Shown here piece after piece: positions 42,896 to 51,096 of a DNA stretch of 64,000 bases (the stretch's first letter is position 1; each line of letters opens with the position of its first letter). The notes below the pieces were generated by a model that had not been told where the DNA came from, searched no databases, and saw only the letters and a list, made by a program, of their open reading frames with translations. The translations under genes and the position numbers were made by a program. Origin of the DNA: Serratia proteamaculans (GTDB taxonomy: Bacteria > Pseudomonadota > Gammaproteobacteria > Enterobacterales > Enterobacteriaceae); NCBI RefSeq assembly GCF_008830365.1, contig NZ_WBKI01000006.1, positions 1-64,000 on the forward strand, in the 5' to 3' direction.

Positions 42896-42899
42896 TAAA

Positions 42900-44021
42900 T
42901 TAGTTCAGGTCTATCCATTGCCCACCGGCAGCACTGCTACGTTGGGCAGCATCGATAAATGCCATGCCCTGCACCCCGGTATCAATCCCCGGTAACAGGG
43001 GTGCCGCCTGCGGCCCATCCCGCAATCGTGCCGCCGCCTCGCGGTAAATTTGGCCAAATCCTTCCAGATAGCCTTCAGGATGCCCTGCCGGTACCCGTGC
43101 CAGTGAACGGTTTTCCACATACTGGAATGAAGAGGCGCGGGTTATGCAATAGGCTGGCGCATCCCGAGGCCGCATCCACAGCTGATTAGGTTGCTCCTGA
43201 CAAAATTCCAGGCTGCCGTCGCTGCCATAGACTCTCAACCGCAGGCCGTTCTCATGGCCGCAAGCCACCTGACTGGCCCACAGTCGGCCTCTGGCACCGT
43301 TGGCGTAGCGCATTTGTACCCGCACATCGTCGTCTATCTGACGCCCAGGAATAAACGCAGTGAGTTCGGCGCTGATCGCCTGCGGCAACAGGCCGCTGAC
43401 AAAATGCGCCAACTGCCAGGCATGGGTACCCACATCACCAATACAGCCGGCCCCGGCCTTTTCTGGCTGGGAACGCCAGCCAGCCTGCTTGTTGTCGGTC
43501 AGTTCCAGCGGCTGCGCCAGCCATTCTTGCAAATACTCCACCTCGATAAAGCGGATCGCCCCCAATTCACCGGCTAATACCCGACTACGCGCCTCGCGCA
43601 CCAACGGATAGGCACTGTAGTTATGGGTCAATATCAGCTGCTTTTCGCTACGCTGCACCGTCTCGGCCAACTGCAACGCCTCGGCATAGCTGTTGCACAG
43701 AGGCTTGTCGCAGATGACGTCGATGCCGGCGTTAAGAAACGCGGTCGCCACCGGCGCATGCAGATAATTGGGGGTGACGATAGCCACCACATCGATGCCG
43801 TTTTCGCGCGCCGCCTCTGCCTGCGCCATCTGTTTAAAATCGTGATAGCAGCGCTGTGGGTCGAGGTGTAGCCGTTCGCCGGTGCGGCGACAGTTTTCCC
43901 AATCAGCAGAGAAAGCCCCGGCTACCAGCTCAAACTCATCGTCCATCCGCGCCGCCAGACGATGCACTGCGCCGATAAAGGCCCCTTCGCCCCCGCCGAC
44001 CATCCCCAAGCGTAATCTCAT
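42900..44021 (-). CDS. Gfo/Idh/MocA family oxidoreductase, last gene of the LacI-linked cluster
   Basis: A predicted NAD(P)-dependent dehydrogenase of sugars or cyclitols, of 373 residues. The N-terminal Rossmann loop is GGGEGAFIG (9-17); the usual EKP catalytic triad reads DKP (D105, K106, P107); the substrate-site motif GDVGTH gives D196 and H200 as candidate catalytic residues. No substrate can be named. Its ATG overlaps the stop of the upstream TIM-barrel gene by four bases, so the two are translationally coupled. It lies 108 bp from tauA on the same strand, with no clear terminator in between. Confidence 0.85.
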   Translation of the reverse strand: MRLRLGMVGGGEGAFIGAVHRLAARMDDEFELVAGAFSADWENCRRTGERLHLDPQRCYHDFKQMAQAEAARENGIDVVAIVTPNYLHAPVATAFLNAGIDVICDKPLCNSYAEALQLAETVQRSEKQLILTHNYSAYPLVREARSRVLAGELGAIRFIEVEYLQEWLAQPLELTDNKQAGWRSQPEKAGAGCIGDVGTHAWQLAHFVSGLLPQAISAELTAFIPGRQIDDDVRVQMRYANGARGRLWASQVACGHENGLRLRVYGSDGSLEFCQEQPNQLWMRPRDAPAYCITRASSFQYVENRSLARVPAGHPEGYLEGFGQIYREAAARLRDGPQAAPLLPGIDTGVQGMAFIDAAQRSSAAGGQWIDLN

Positions 44022-45082
44022 GGTTGCTCTCCCATACCCAACATCTGTCTGACCTGTTTGCGTTCACCGCCGACGGCGGCAAAATCATCAAACGCCCTCT
44101 CAGCGACCGGAATAATATGGCGGGCGATAAACTCAGCCCCTTCCCGCGCACCGGCCTCCGGCGATTTCAGACAGCACTCCCACTCCAGCGTGGCCCAGCC
44201 GGGAAAATCGTACTGCGCCAGCTTGCTGAAAATTGCCGGGAAGTCGATCTGCCCATCGCCGAGTGAACGAAAGCGTCCGGGTCTTTCCAGCCACGGCTGA
44301 TAACCGCCGTACACGCCGCTGCGAGCATTGGGCCGATATTCAGCATCCTTGACGTGAAACGCCCGAATGCGCGGGTGATAAACATCAATAAAGCCAAGAT
44401 AGTCCATCTGCTGCAAATGCAGATGGCTGGGGTCATACAGGATATGGCAACGCGGGTGATTGCCAACCTGCCGCAGAAAGCGCTCAAAGGTCACACCGTC
44501 ATGCAGATCCTCCCCTGGGTGCAGTTCATAGCAAAGGTCGACACCGACGTCGTCAAAAGCATCGAGGATCGGCCGCCAACGCTGTGCCAGTTGCCCGAAG
44601 GCTTCCTCCAGCAACAGCGCATTGTGCGGTGGCCAGGGATAAAAATAGGGCCAGGCCAGCGCGCCGGAAAAAGTCACGTGTGCGGCTAATCCCAACCGCT
44701 GCGATGCCTGTGCTGCCATCAGCAATTGCTCCGTTGCCCATGCTTGCCGGGCCTGAGAATTGCCGCGCACCTGGACCGGAGCAAAACCGTCAAAAGCCGG
44801 ATCGTAAGCCGGATGCACCGCCACCAGTTGCCCCTGCAAATGGGTGGATAACTCGGAGATCGTCAGGCCGTGCCCCGCCAGCAACGCGCGCACCTCGTCA
44901 CAATACTCCTGGCTGTGGGCCGCCCGCTTGAGATCAAAAATAGCGGGGGACGTGGTCGGGATCTGCAGGCTTTTAAACCCCAGCCCGGCGGCCCAACCGG
45001 CCAACCCGTCCAGCGAATCAAACGGCGCCTGCGGGCCGATAAACTGGGCCAGAAACAGCCCCGGCCCCTGAATGGTTTTCAT
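44018..45082 (-). CDS. Sugar phosphate isomerase/epimerase-like TIM barrel protein
   Basis: A 354-residue protein of the xylose-isomerase-like (AP endonuclease family 2) superfamily. The metal-binding set expected of the fold is visible: E186 (CYELHPG), D217 (LYDPSHL), H243 (AFHVKDAE) and E300 (TLEWECC), so an active isomerase, epimerase or lyase is likely. The open frame runs on to 45238, but those codons lie inside the upstream dehydrogenase gene and look non-native; the ATG at 45082 overlaps that gene's stop as ATGA. It is flanked on both sides by Gfo/Idh/MocA dehydrogenases, a pattern known from oxidation-assisted sugar, inositol and 3-keto-glycoside pathways. Substrate unknown. Confidence 0.85.
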   Translation of the reverse strand: MKTIQGPGLFLAQFIGPQAPFDSLDGLAGWAAGLGFKSLQIPTTSPAIFDLKRAAHSQEYCDEVRALLAGHGLTISELSTHLQGQLVAVHPAYDPAFDGFAPVQVRGNSQARQAWATEQLLMAAQASQRLGLAAHVTFSGALAWPYFYPWPPHNALLLEEAFGQLAQRWRPILDAFDDVGVDLCYELHPGEDLHDGVTFERFLRQVGNHPRCHILYDPSHLHLQQMDYLGFIDVYHPRIRAFHVKDAEYRPNARSGVYGGYQPWLERPGRFRSLGDGQIDFPAIFSKLAQYDFPGWATLEWECCLKSPEAGAREGAEFIARHIIPVAERAFDDFAAVGGERKQVRQMLGMGEQP

Positions 45083-46158
45083 GCTGATGACCTCCCTAAC
45101 ATTACTGTTTGCCGGCTGCGCACCGCTTCGTCCGCCGCCAGTACCACCCGCAGGCTGTTCAGGGCATCCTGCCAATGCCGGTCGAGATCCAACCCGTCCT
45201 GGATCGCCTGAAGAAAATAGCGCTGCTCGCTCAGGCACAGCGCCAAATGGTCCGGTTCGTCCTGACAGTCAATCCAGCGGTCCGATTGGAGAAACTGATT
45301 AGTGCTATCCAACGCCGCGCTGTGGATACGCAACGAGTCGGTACGGGTGTGGCCGTCGACGTTATCTGAATCCGCATCCGCCTGCCGCGCGACGATCGAG
45401 ACTGAGCCACGCGGTCCAATCACGTCTTTGACGAAGTAGGCGGTTTCGCTGATCATCGGCCCCCAGCCGGCTTCGTACCAGCCAACGGAGCCATCGGCAA
45501 AACGCACCTGTAACTGGCCATAGTTGTACATTTCCGGCGGCAGCTCCTCACTCAGTCGTGCACCGATGGCGCTGACGCTGACCGGCTCCGACTGGGTCAT
45601 CTGGCACATCACGTCGAGGTAATGCACGCCACAGTCGACAATCGGCGACAGCGACTGCATCAAACTGCGGTGCACATCCCACATCGCACCGTGACTCTGT
45701 TGATTGAGGTTCATGCGCATCACCAGCGGTTTGCCCAAATCACGGGCCAATTCGACGAATTGCTGCCATGACGGGTGGTGACGCAGAATATAGCCGACCA
45801 CCAGTTGCCGCCCAGCGGCCCGCGCGGCGGCAATCACTCGCTCCGCACCGGCCAGGGTAGTGGCGAGCGGTTTTTCAATGAACAGATGGCAACCGGCAGC
45901 CAGCGCCGCTAACGCGTAGGCCTCATGAGTATCTGGCCAGGTGGTCAGGCAAACCGCATCCGGACGCGTCACCGTCAGCGCCTGGGCGAAATCACTGAAC
46001 ACCGGGTAGCCGCCCCCCAACCGGGTATTGAGCCGATGCCGGGAATCACCGCGCGCCACCAATCCGCAAATCTCGATGCCGCCCATACCCTGATAGGCTT
46101 CAGCATGTGAAGCCCCCATATTGCCGCAGCCCACCACCAGCACGCGCAAGTCAGTCAT
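45079..46158 (-). CDS. Gfo/Idh/MocA family oxidoreductase, second copy
   Basis: A 359-residue dehydrogenase with the Rossmann loop GCGNMG (10-15) and the canonical EKP motif (E95, K96, P97). DCGVHYLD carries the substrate-site Asp and His. It is clearly different from the neighbour at 42900-44021, so the cluster has two distinct oxidation or reduction steps. It overlaps the permease gene by eight bases and the TIM-barrel gene by four. Substrate not identified. Confidence 0.86.
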   Translation of the reverse strand: MTDLRVLVVGCGNMGASHAEAYQGMGGIEICGLVARGDSRHRLNTRLGGGYPVFSDFAQALTVTRPDAVCLTTWPDTHEAYALAALAAGCHLFIEKPLATTLAGAERVIAAARAAGRQLVVGYILRHHPSWQQFVELARDLGKPLVMRMNLNQQSHGAMWDVHRSLMQSLSPIVDCGVHYLDVMCQMTQSEPVSVSAIGARLSEELPPEMYNYGQLQVRFADGSVGWYEAGWGPMISETAYFVKDVIGPRGSVSIVARQADADSDNVDGHTRTDSLRIHSAALDSTNQFLQSDRWIDCQDEPDHLALCLSEQRYFLQAIQDGLDLDRHWQDALNSLRVVLAADEAVRSRQTVMLGRSSA

Positions 46159-47410
46159 CGCGTTTCTCCCCCTGCGGGATTTCCCGGTAATTGAAGGTGA
46201 AGAAGAACAGTGCCGCGATCACCAGCGCACCGATAGCCGGATACCACCAGAAACTCTGCCACTGTGGCAGCGCTGCCGCCCCTTCTGCCGTCACCAAACG
46301 ATTAAACAGTGCACCGCTTATTTGCGAACCAATCAACATGCCCAGACCATAGGTGAACAACACCAGCAGACTCTGGGCCTGGCCCTTGACTTTGTCACCG
46401 GCCACCTTGTCGGTGTAGATAAAACCGATCACGAAAAAGAAGTCGTAGCACATGCCGTGCAGAATGATGCCGAGGTAAATCATCCAGCGCAGTTCTTCGG
46501 TAATCCCCAGCGCAAACATCACGTAGCGCAGGAACCACGCCAACATACCAATCAGCAGCATCACCTTGATGCCCAGCCGTACAAACAGAAACGGGATCAG
46601 CAGCATAAAGAACAGTTCGGACATTTGCCCCAACGACATCACCCCGCCGACATTGTTGAAACCGGTCGCCGCGATGAAGGGCGCGGCATAGGCATAGTAG
46701 GCCGCCAGCGGGATGGAGATCAGCGTCGCGCAGATGATAAATACCAGGAAGTGTCGCTGCTTCAGCATGGCGAAAGCATCGGCACACAGCAGGTCACGCA
46801 TTTTTATCGGTTTACCGCGTTCCGGCGCCGGGGTGTGTGGCAGGGTGAAGCTGTAAATAGCCAACACCAACGAGGCCACCGCCGCCAGTGTGAAAATACC
46901 GGTACTGTCTGACAGCCCGCTGGCACCGACGATCAGCCCAGCGACAATCCAGCCAAAGGTGCCGAACGCCCGCACCACAGGAAAGGCTTTTTCGCTGTTG
47001 CTCAGGCTATAAAACGCCACGTTGTTGCTGAGGGCGATAGTCGGCATATAACACAACATATAACCGAAAATGATCCACAACAGGCCGCTCTGTCCACTGC
47101 TGAAGAAACCGGGCATCAGCCACAACAACCCGGCACCGATCAGATGCAGCACCCCCAGCACCTTCTGTGAGGCAAAGAAGCGATCGACCAGCATGCCCAG
47201 CACGAACGGTGACAGAATCGAAGCGATCGGCCCGGTCGAGTAAGCATCGCCGATGATCGCCGCCAGGCCGAACTTACCCATCACTACGCCGAGCGTGACG
47301 TACCACGCCCCCCAAACAAAGAACTGCAGAAACATCATCAGTGCCAACCGCGGCACCACCCATTTGAATGTGACGCTTTTGGTCCCCAGGACTGCGCTGT
47401 CAGTTTGCAT
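46151..47410 (-). CDS. MFS permease of the nucleoside:H+ symporter (NupG-like) family
   Basis: A 12-helix inner-membrane importer of 419 residues. The start MMFLQFFVWGAWYVTLGVVMGK and later YMPTIALSNNVAFYSL resemble the NupG/XapB family, whose members take up nucleosides or other polar sugars. The ATG at 47410 lies next to GGGGGAATT; 29 upstream in-frame codons are not needed. Placed directly before two dehydrogenases and a TIM-barrel isomerase, it probably brings in the substrate of the pathway rather than a nucleoside. Confidence 0.87.
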   Translation of the reverse strand: MQTDSAVLGTKSVTFKWVVPRLALMMFLQFFVWGAWYVTLGVVMGKFGLAAIIGDAYSTGPIASILSPFVLGMLVDRFFASQKVLGVLHLIGAGLLWLMPGFFSSGQSGLLWIIFGYMLCYMPTIALSNNVAFYSLSNSEKAFPVVRAFGTFGWIVAGLIVGASGLSDSTGIFTLAAVASLVLAIYSFTLPHTPAPERGKPIKMRDLLCADAFAMLKQRHFLVFIICATLISIPLAAYYAYAAPFIAATGFNNVGGVMSLGQMSELFFMLLIPFLFVRLGIKVMLLIGMLAWFLRYVMFALGITEELRWMIYLGIILHGMCYDFFFVIGFIYTDKVAGDKVKGQAQSLLVLFTYGLGMLIGSQISGALFNRLVTAEGAAALPQWQSFWWYPAIGALVIAALFFFTFNYREIPQGEKRDD

Positions 47411-47441
47411 AATTCCCCCATTGGTCTTGTTGTGGTGTTGT

Positions 47442-48359
47442 CTAACCGCTTTCCGGCAGGAAGGACGGCATAACCACACCGCCGGGTTGTAGCGCACGGC
47501 CTTTCACCTGCGCAAAATGCAATTCACAAATCCGCCCGCCCCACTGCAACAGCACCTGGCTGAGGGCGGAACGTTGCGCCGGTACCAGCACCACCGGCGT
47601 GGTACCGCGATGGTGGCGATCCAGCATCCAACTGATCAACTCCAGGGCAATCTCTTCGTTGTGGCTGCAGCCCGGTCCCAACAGGCGGGAAGCCGGATGC
47701 GCCACCGAAGCCAGATAACCGCCAATGCTGCCGTCACGTTCCCACACAGCAGTCCGCCATAGCCCGCTGGCGTCGTTGAGGAAGTAGTCAATATCGCGCC
47801 GACGTTCGATGCCCAACAGCGTTCGTTCCAACTGCAGGATGCCGGGCAGATCCTCTGGCTGGGCGGAGCGCACTCTGCCACGCGTCAGACTGGGGAAGGA
47901 AAATCCCTCTACCGGCACCGGGATCGTCATATCCTGGTAAATCGCATAGGGCGTAAAACCGGCGCGGTGGTACAAAGCGTAGGAATCCAGGTTCAGCGCG
48001 CTGGAAAGCAACCTTATAGGCCGCTCTCCCGCCAGCTCATCGGCCTTGTTCAACAGTTGCGCGGCGATACCCCGGCCAAAGTAGTCGGGATGTACATTCA
48101 TGATGCCCAGCCCGAAATGAGTTTCACGCGGGTGAAAGAAGCAGGAACCGCACAGCACGCCCTGTTCATCATGCGCAACCCAGTGCTGGCCGGGATCCAG
48201 ATGGCGATAGACGTCAACAAACAGCCCGCAGCTGGTCGGCTCTGCGGAAAAGATGGCGCCCATGCCGTGGCGTTGATACCAGGCATTGGTCGACAGATGA
48301 ATCAGTTGTGCGACCGCCTGGCGATCACCGTTTTCCGCTACTCTCAGTTGCACCTGCAT
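47442..48359 (-). CDS. Tandem GNAT acetyltransferase, first gene of the cluster
   Basis: A 305-residue protein with a clear N-terminal GNAT domain (about 1-140): acetyl-CoA loop around VHPDYFGRGIAAQLLNKADE, followed by LYHRAGF. The C-terminal half (about 150-295) looks like a second, degenerate GNAT domain (RVRSAQPEDLPGILQLERTLLG). It is 31 bp from the permease start and is the first gene after the twin operator, so it is part of the operon. Target unknown; acetylation of an amino sugar, an intermediate or a toxic side product are all possible. Confidence 0.8.
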   Translation of the reverse strand: MQVQLRVAENGDRQAVAQLIHLSTNAWYQRHGMGAIFSAEPTSCGLFVDVYRHLDPGQHWVAHDEQGVLCGSCFFHPRETHFGLGIMNVHPDYFGRGIAAQLLNKADELAGERPIRLLSSALNLDSYALYHRAGFTPYAIYQDMTIPVPVEGFSFPSLTRGRVRSAQPEDLPGILQLERTLLGIERRRDIDYFLNDASGLWRTAVWERDGSIGGYLASVAHPASRLLGPGCSHNEEIALELISWMLDRHHRGTTPVVLVPAQRSALSQVLLQWGGRICELHFAQVKGRALQPGGVVMPSFLPESG

Positions 48360-48412
48360 CCGCCACCTCTTTTCAGATTATGGGTTCAGCGAAATAACGC
48401 GAAATCGCAAAA

Positions 48413-48458
48413 TGTAATCGATTTCATTTTCACCATGAGCAAAATGTAATCGATTTCT
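48413..48458. promoter_or_regulatory. Twin LacI-type operators of the catabolic cluster
   Basis: TGTAATCGATTTCA (48413-48426) is a LacI-family palindrome (TGnAAnCGnTTnCA pattern, central CG). The same sequence with a final T instead of A repeats at 48445-48458. The flanking GCAAAATG is also repeated, so the repeat unit begins at 48407 and 48439, exactly 32 bp apart, about three helical turns. They lie between the divergent GNAT and lacI starts and are the likely operators of the LacI-family protein. Confidence 0.75.
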
Positions 48459-48470
48459 TTTTTTCGGCAA
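48443..48470 (-). promoter_or_regulatory. Candidate promoter of the GNAT-MFS-dehydrogenase operon
   Basis: On the minus strand TTGCCG (48465-48470) and TACATT (48443-48448) are 16 bp apart. The -10 and spacer overlap the operator at 48445-48458, so repressor binding there would block polymerase. Both hexamers match 4 of 6 consensus bases. Confidence 0.4.
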
Positions 48471-48602
48471 CCTGATTAATCTGCGGAAAGGGGCTGATAA
48501 GATGAATTTGTAACCCACATCACAATCCTGAGGCCAGGCGCAGACTTTTTGCCGCGCTTGGGCATATTGTGCGGGGCAATTGGGCAGAAGGAACAGCAAA
48601 CC

Positions 48603-49583
48603 ATGTCGATCGAAAAGGTGGCGAAACTCGCCGGCGTCTCTGCCGCGACGGTCTCACGGGTATTGAACGGCCAGCAAATCGTCAAACCGGCCACTCGCGA
48701 CAAGGTACTGGCGGCGATCCGCGCATGCGACTACCAACCCAACCTGCTCGCGCGTCAGCTACGCACTTCGCGTAGCCGCATGCTGCTGGTACTGGTTTCC
48801 AGTATCACCAATCCTTTTTGTTCCCTGGTAGTACGCGGTATCGAAGAAGAAGCCGAACGCCACGGCTACCACATTTTGCTGTGCAACTCCGAATCCAATC
48901 CAACCCGGGAGTCCGCCTATCTCAGCCTGCTGAGCGGTAAAGTGGTCGACGGCGTGATTACCATGGACGCCGTCAGTTGCCTGCCCGGCCTGACCGCAAT
49001 GATTGGTGATTTCCCCTGGGTACAATGCGGCGAAGGCGATCCCGAGTTCCGCGCCTCTTCAGTCACCATCGACAACCATCAGGCGGCGATGGCCGGCGTG
49101 CGTTATTTAGCTGCACAGGGCCGACGACGTATTGCCCTGATCAACAGCGACATGCGCTATCTCTACTCGCAGCAGCGAGAGCAAGGTTATCGACAGGCGC
49201 TGGCCGAAGCCGGGTTCGACTATTGTCAGGTGGAATACGTCGAGGGACTGGAATATGCCGCCGGTGCGTTGGCCATGGGCCGCCTGCTGGATGCCGAGCC
49301 GCGACCGGATGCGGTATTCGCCATTTCCGACGTAATCGCCGGTGGGGCGATGAGCACCCTGCACCAACAGGGATTGCGCATTCCCCAAGATGTCGCGGTA
49401 ATGGGCTTTGACGGCGTGCCATTCGGTGCCGTCACCACGCCACCACTGACCACCGTCGAACAACCGATGCACCAGTTTGGCGTGCGCAGCGTGCAGTTGC
49501 TGCTGGAAAAAATCAAAAATCCGCAACAACCGCCGCGCAATGAAGTGCTTGAGTGGCGGCTGGTTGAGCGTGGCTCAGCCTGA
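48603..49583 (+). CDS. LacI-family transcriptional regulator
   Basis: A repressor of 326 residues with the LacI helix-turn-helix (SIEKVAKLAGVSAATVSRVLNG, residues 2-23, with hinge helix about 50-58) and a periplasmic-binding-like sugar domain (about 60-320). The first methionine of the open frame is 18 codons upstream (48549), but the HTH must start at the ATG at 48603, with AAGGA nearby. It diverges from the cluster and reads into phzF end to end. Its ligand would reveal the pathway's substrate; sequence does not show it. Confidence 0.9.
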   Translation: MSIEKVAKLAGVSAATVSRVLNGQQIVKPATRDKVLAAIRACDYQPNLLARQLRTSRSRMLLVLVSSITNPFCSLVVRGIEEEAERHGYHILLCNSESNPTRESAYLSLLSGKVVDGVITMDAVSCLPGLTAMIGDFPWVQCGEGDPEFRASSVTIDNHQAAMAGVRYLAAQGRRRIALINSDMRYLYSQQREQGYRQALAEAGFDYCQVEYVEGLEYAAGALAMGRLLDAEPRPDAVFAISDVIAGGAMSTLHQQGLRIPQDVAVMGFDGVPFGAVTTPPLTTVEQPMHQFGVRSVQLLLEKIKNPQQPPRNEVLEWRLVERGSA

Positions 49584-50366
49584 TTACAGGCTCAATTCCC
49601 CTCGCAAAAACGTGCGCGCATAGCCACCAATCAAGGTGCGTTCGCCCTTCAGCTCACAGAACAACTCACCGCCACGTGCCGAAATTTGCCACGCGTGCAG
49701 TTGATGGCGACCGAGACGTGCGGTCCAGTAAGGCATCAGCGTGCAGTGTGCCGAGCCGGTCACCGGATCTTCACCGCCGTCGAGAGTGAAATAGCGCGAG
49801 ACAAAATCGACCTTTTCACCCGGAGCACTGACGATCACCGCACGGCCGACCAGGGCAATCAATGCCGGGATATCCGGCTGTAACGCCCGCACCTGCGCTT
49901 CGCTTTCCAGCACCACTAACAGCGCATTGGCCTGCCACACTTCCTGCGGTTCAGCTCCCAGCAGCGCCGTTAACCCTGTGGGCTCCGCAACCTTCTGAGG
50001 CGGTCGAGACGGGAAATCCAGAATCAGCCGTTCGCCATCTTCGGCGTCGCGTTTAACGTACAAATCACCGCTCGCCGAACGGAAACGGATATCCCGCAGC
50101 GCCGGATTCACCGCACTGAACATCACGTGCGCCGCCGCCAGCGTACCATGACCACACAGATCGACCTCGCGATGAGGCGTGAACCAGCGGATCGCCGACA
50201 TATCCCCATCGTCCCAGACAAAGCTGGTTTCCGGCAGGCTCAGCTCATTGGCGATGACCTGCATCTCGGCGGTCGACAGTGGCTGTTTCAGCAGGCAGAC
50301 ACCGGCCGGGTTGCCACGAAATCCTTCGCCAGTGAAAGCCACAATGTGGAAGTAATTTTCTGCCAT
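49584..50366 (-). CDS. PhzF family isomerase
   Basis: A 260-residue protein of the diaminopimelate-epimerase-like PhzF family, related to phenazine enzyme PhzF and E. coli YddE. The family acid E46 (LPETSF), DLCGHGTLAAAH and EDPVTGSAHCTL are conserved. No phenazine genes are nearby, so another isomerisation is likely. Its stop directly abuts the lacI stop, and lysE lies 9 bp upstream on the same strand. Confidence 0.88.
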   Translation of the reverse strand: MAENYFHIVAFTGEGFRGNPAGVCLLKQPLSTAEMQVIANELSLPETSFVWDDGDMSAIRWFTPHREVDLCGHGTLAAAHVMFSAVNPALRDIRFRSASGDLYVKRDAEDGERLILDFPSRPPQKVAEPTGLTALLGAEPQEVWQANALLVVLESEAQVRALQPDIPALIALVGRAVIVSAPGEKVDFVSRYFTLDGGEDPVTGSAHCTLMPYWTARLGRHQLHAWQISARGGELFCELKGERTLIGGYARTFLRGELSL

Positions 50367-50375
50367 CGCATTTCC

Positions 50376-50978
50376 TTAATGCCAGATCAGTAACACACAG
50401 GCCGCCGTGAGCAGCCCCATAGAAACGTTAAAGATGATCCAGGCCTTTTTGCTACGCAGCAGGCGGCCAATCACCGTGCCAAATCCCAGCCAAATCACGC
50501 CGGCAACCATGTTCACCACGAAAATACCCAGCGAGATCGCCAGAATCGAGGTGTTGTACTTATCGCCTGCCAGGCTAAAGCTTGCCACCGCCCCCAGCGC
50601 CATCAACCAGGCCTTGGGGTTAAGGAATTGCAGCAGCCAGCCCTGATACAGCCGTATCGGCTTGGGCGGTGCCACGTCCGGTTCCAGCTTTTCATAGGCG
50701 GCGGTGGCCACTTTCCACGCCAACCACAGCAGGTACAGGCTGCCGAGAATTTTCAGCACCAGATGCAGAGCCGGATAAACCAGAATCAGGCTGCCAACGC
50801 CGAAGGCCACCAGCAGCAAAATGCTTTGCATGCCGAGCATGATACCCATCATCAGCAGCAGTGAACGCATAAAGCCAAAGTTGGCGCCGGAAGTGGTCAA
50901 TAACATATTGTTGGGGCCTGGGGTGATCGCGGCAACCCACAGAAAGCCTAACATCGAAAGAAATAAACTCGCTTCCAT
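50376..50978 (-). CDS. LysE/RhtB family amino-acid exporter
   Basis: A 200-residue inner-membrane exporter with about six helices and the family motifs TPGPNNMLL (about 20-28) and GWLLQFLNPKAWLMALG (about 110-126). The ATG at 50978 gives MEASLFLSML; six upstream codons are optional. It precedes phzF on the same strand, suggesting a joint role in making and exporting, or detoxifying, an amino-acid-like compound. Substrate unknown. Confidence 0.87.
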   Translation of the reverse strand: MEASLFLSMLGFLWVAAITPGPNNMLLTTSGANFGFMRSLLLMMGIMLGMQSILLLVAFGVGSLILVYPALHLVLKILGSLYLLWLAWKVATAAYEKLEPDVAPPKPIRLYQGWLLQFLNPKAWLMALGAVASFSLAGDKYNTSILAISLGIFVVNMVAGVIWLGFGTVIGRLLRSKKAWIIFNVSMGLLTAACVLLIWH

Positions 50979-51096
50979 CAGGCGGGTGCTCCTCACCCAG
51001 GGGGATTTTTGCAGTATTATTGTTAACTCAGGGTAGTGAAGCTAACAGCGCACTAATCATCCCACAATAGTTGCCAAAAAGATTTTTACTCAAGCT

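Noticed and set aside
45083-45238. N-terminal extension of the TIM-barrel protein by 52 residues
   Set aside because: These codons lie inside the upstream dehydrogenase gene in another frame and are Gly/Pro/Ala-rich without family similarity; the ATG at 45082 has the expected ATGA overlap.
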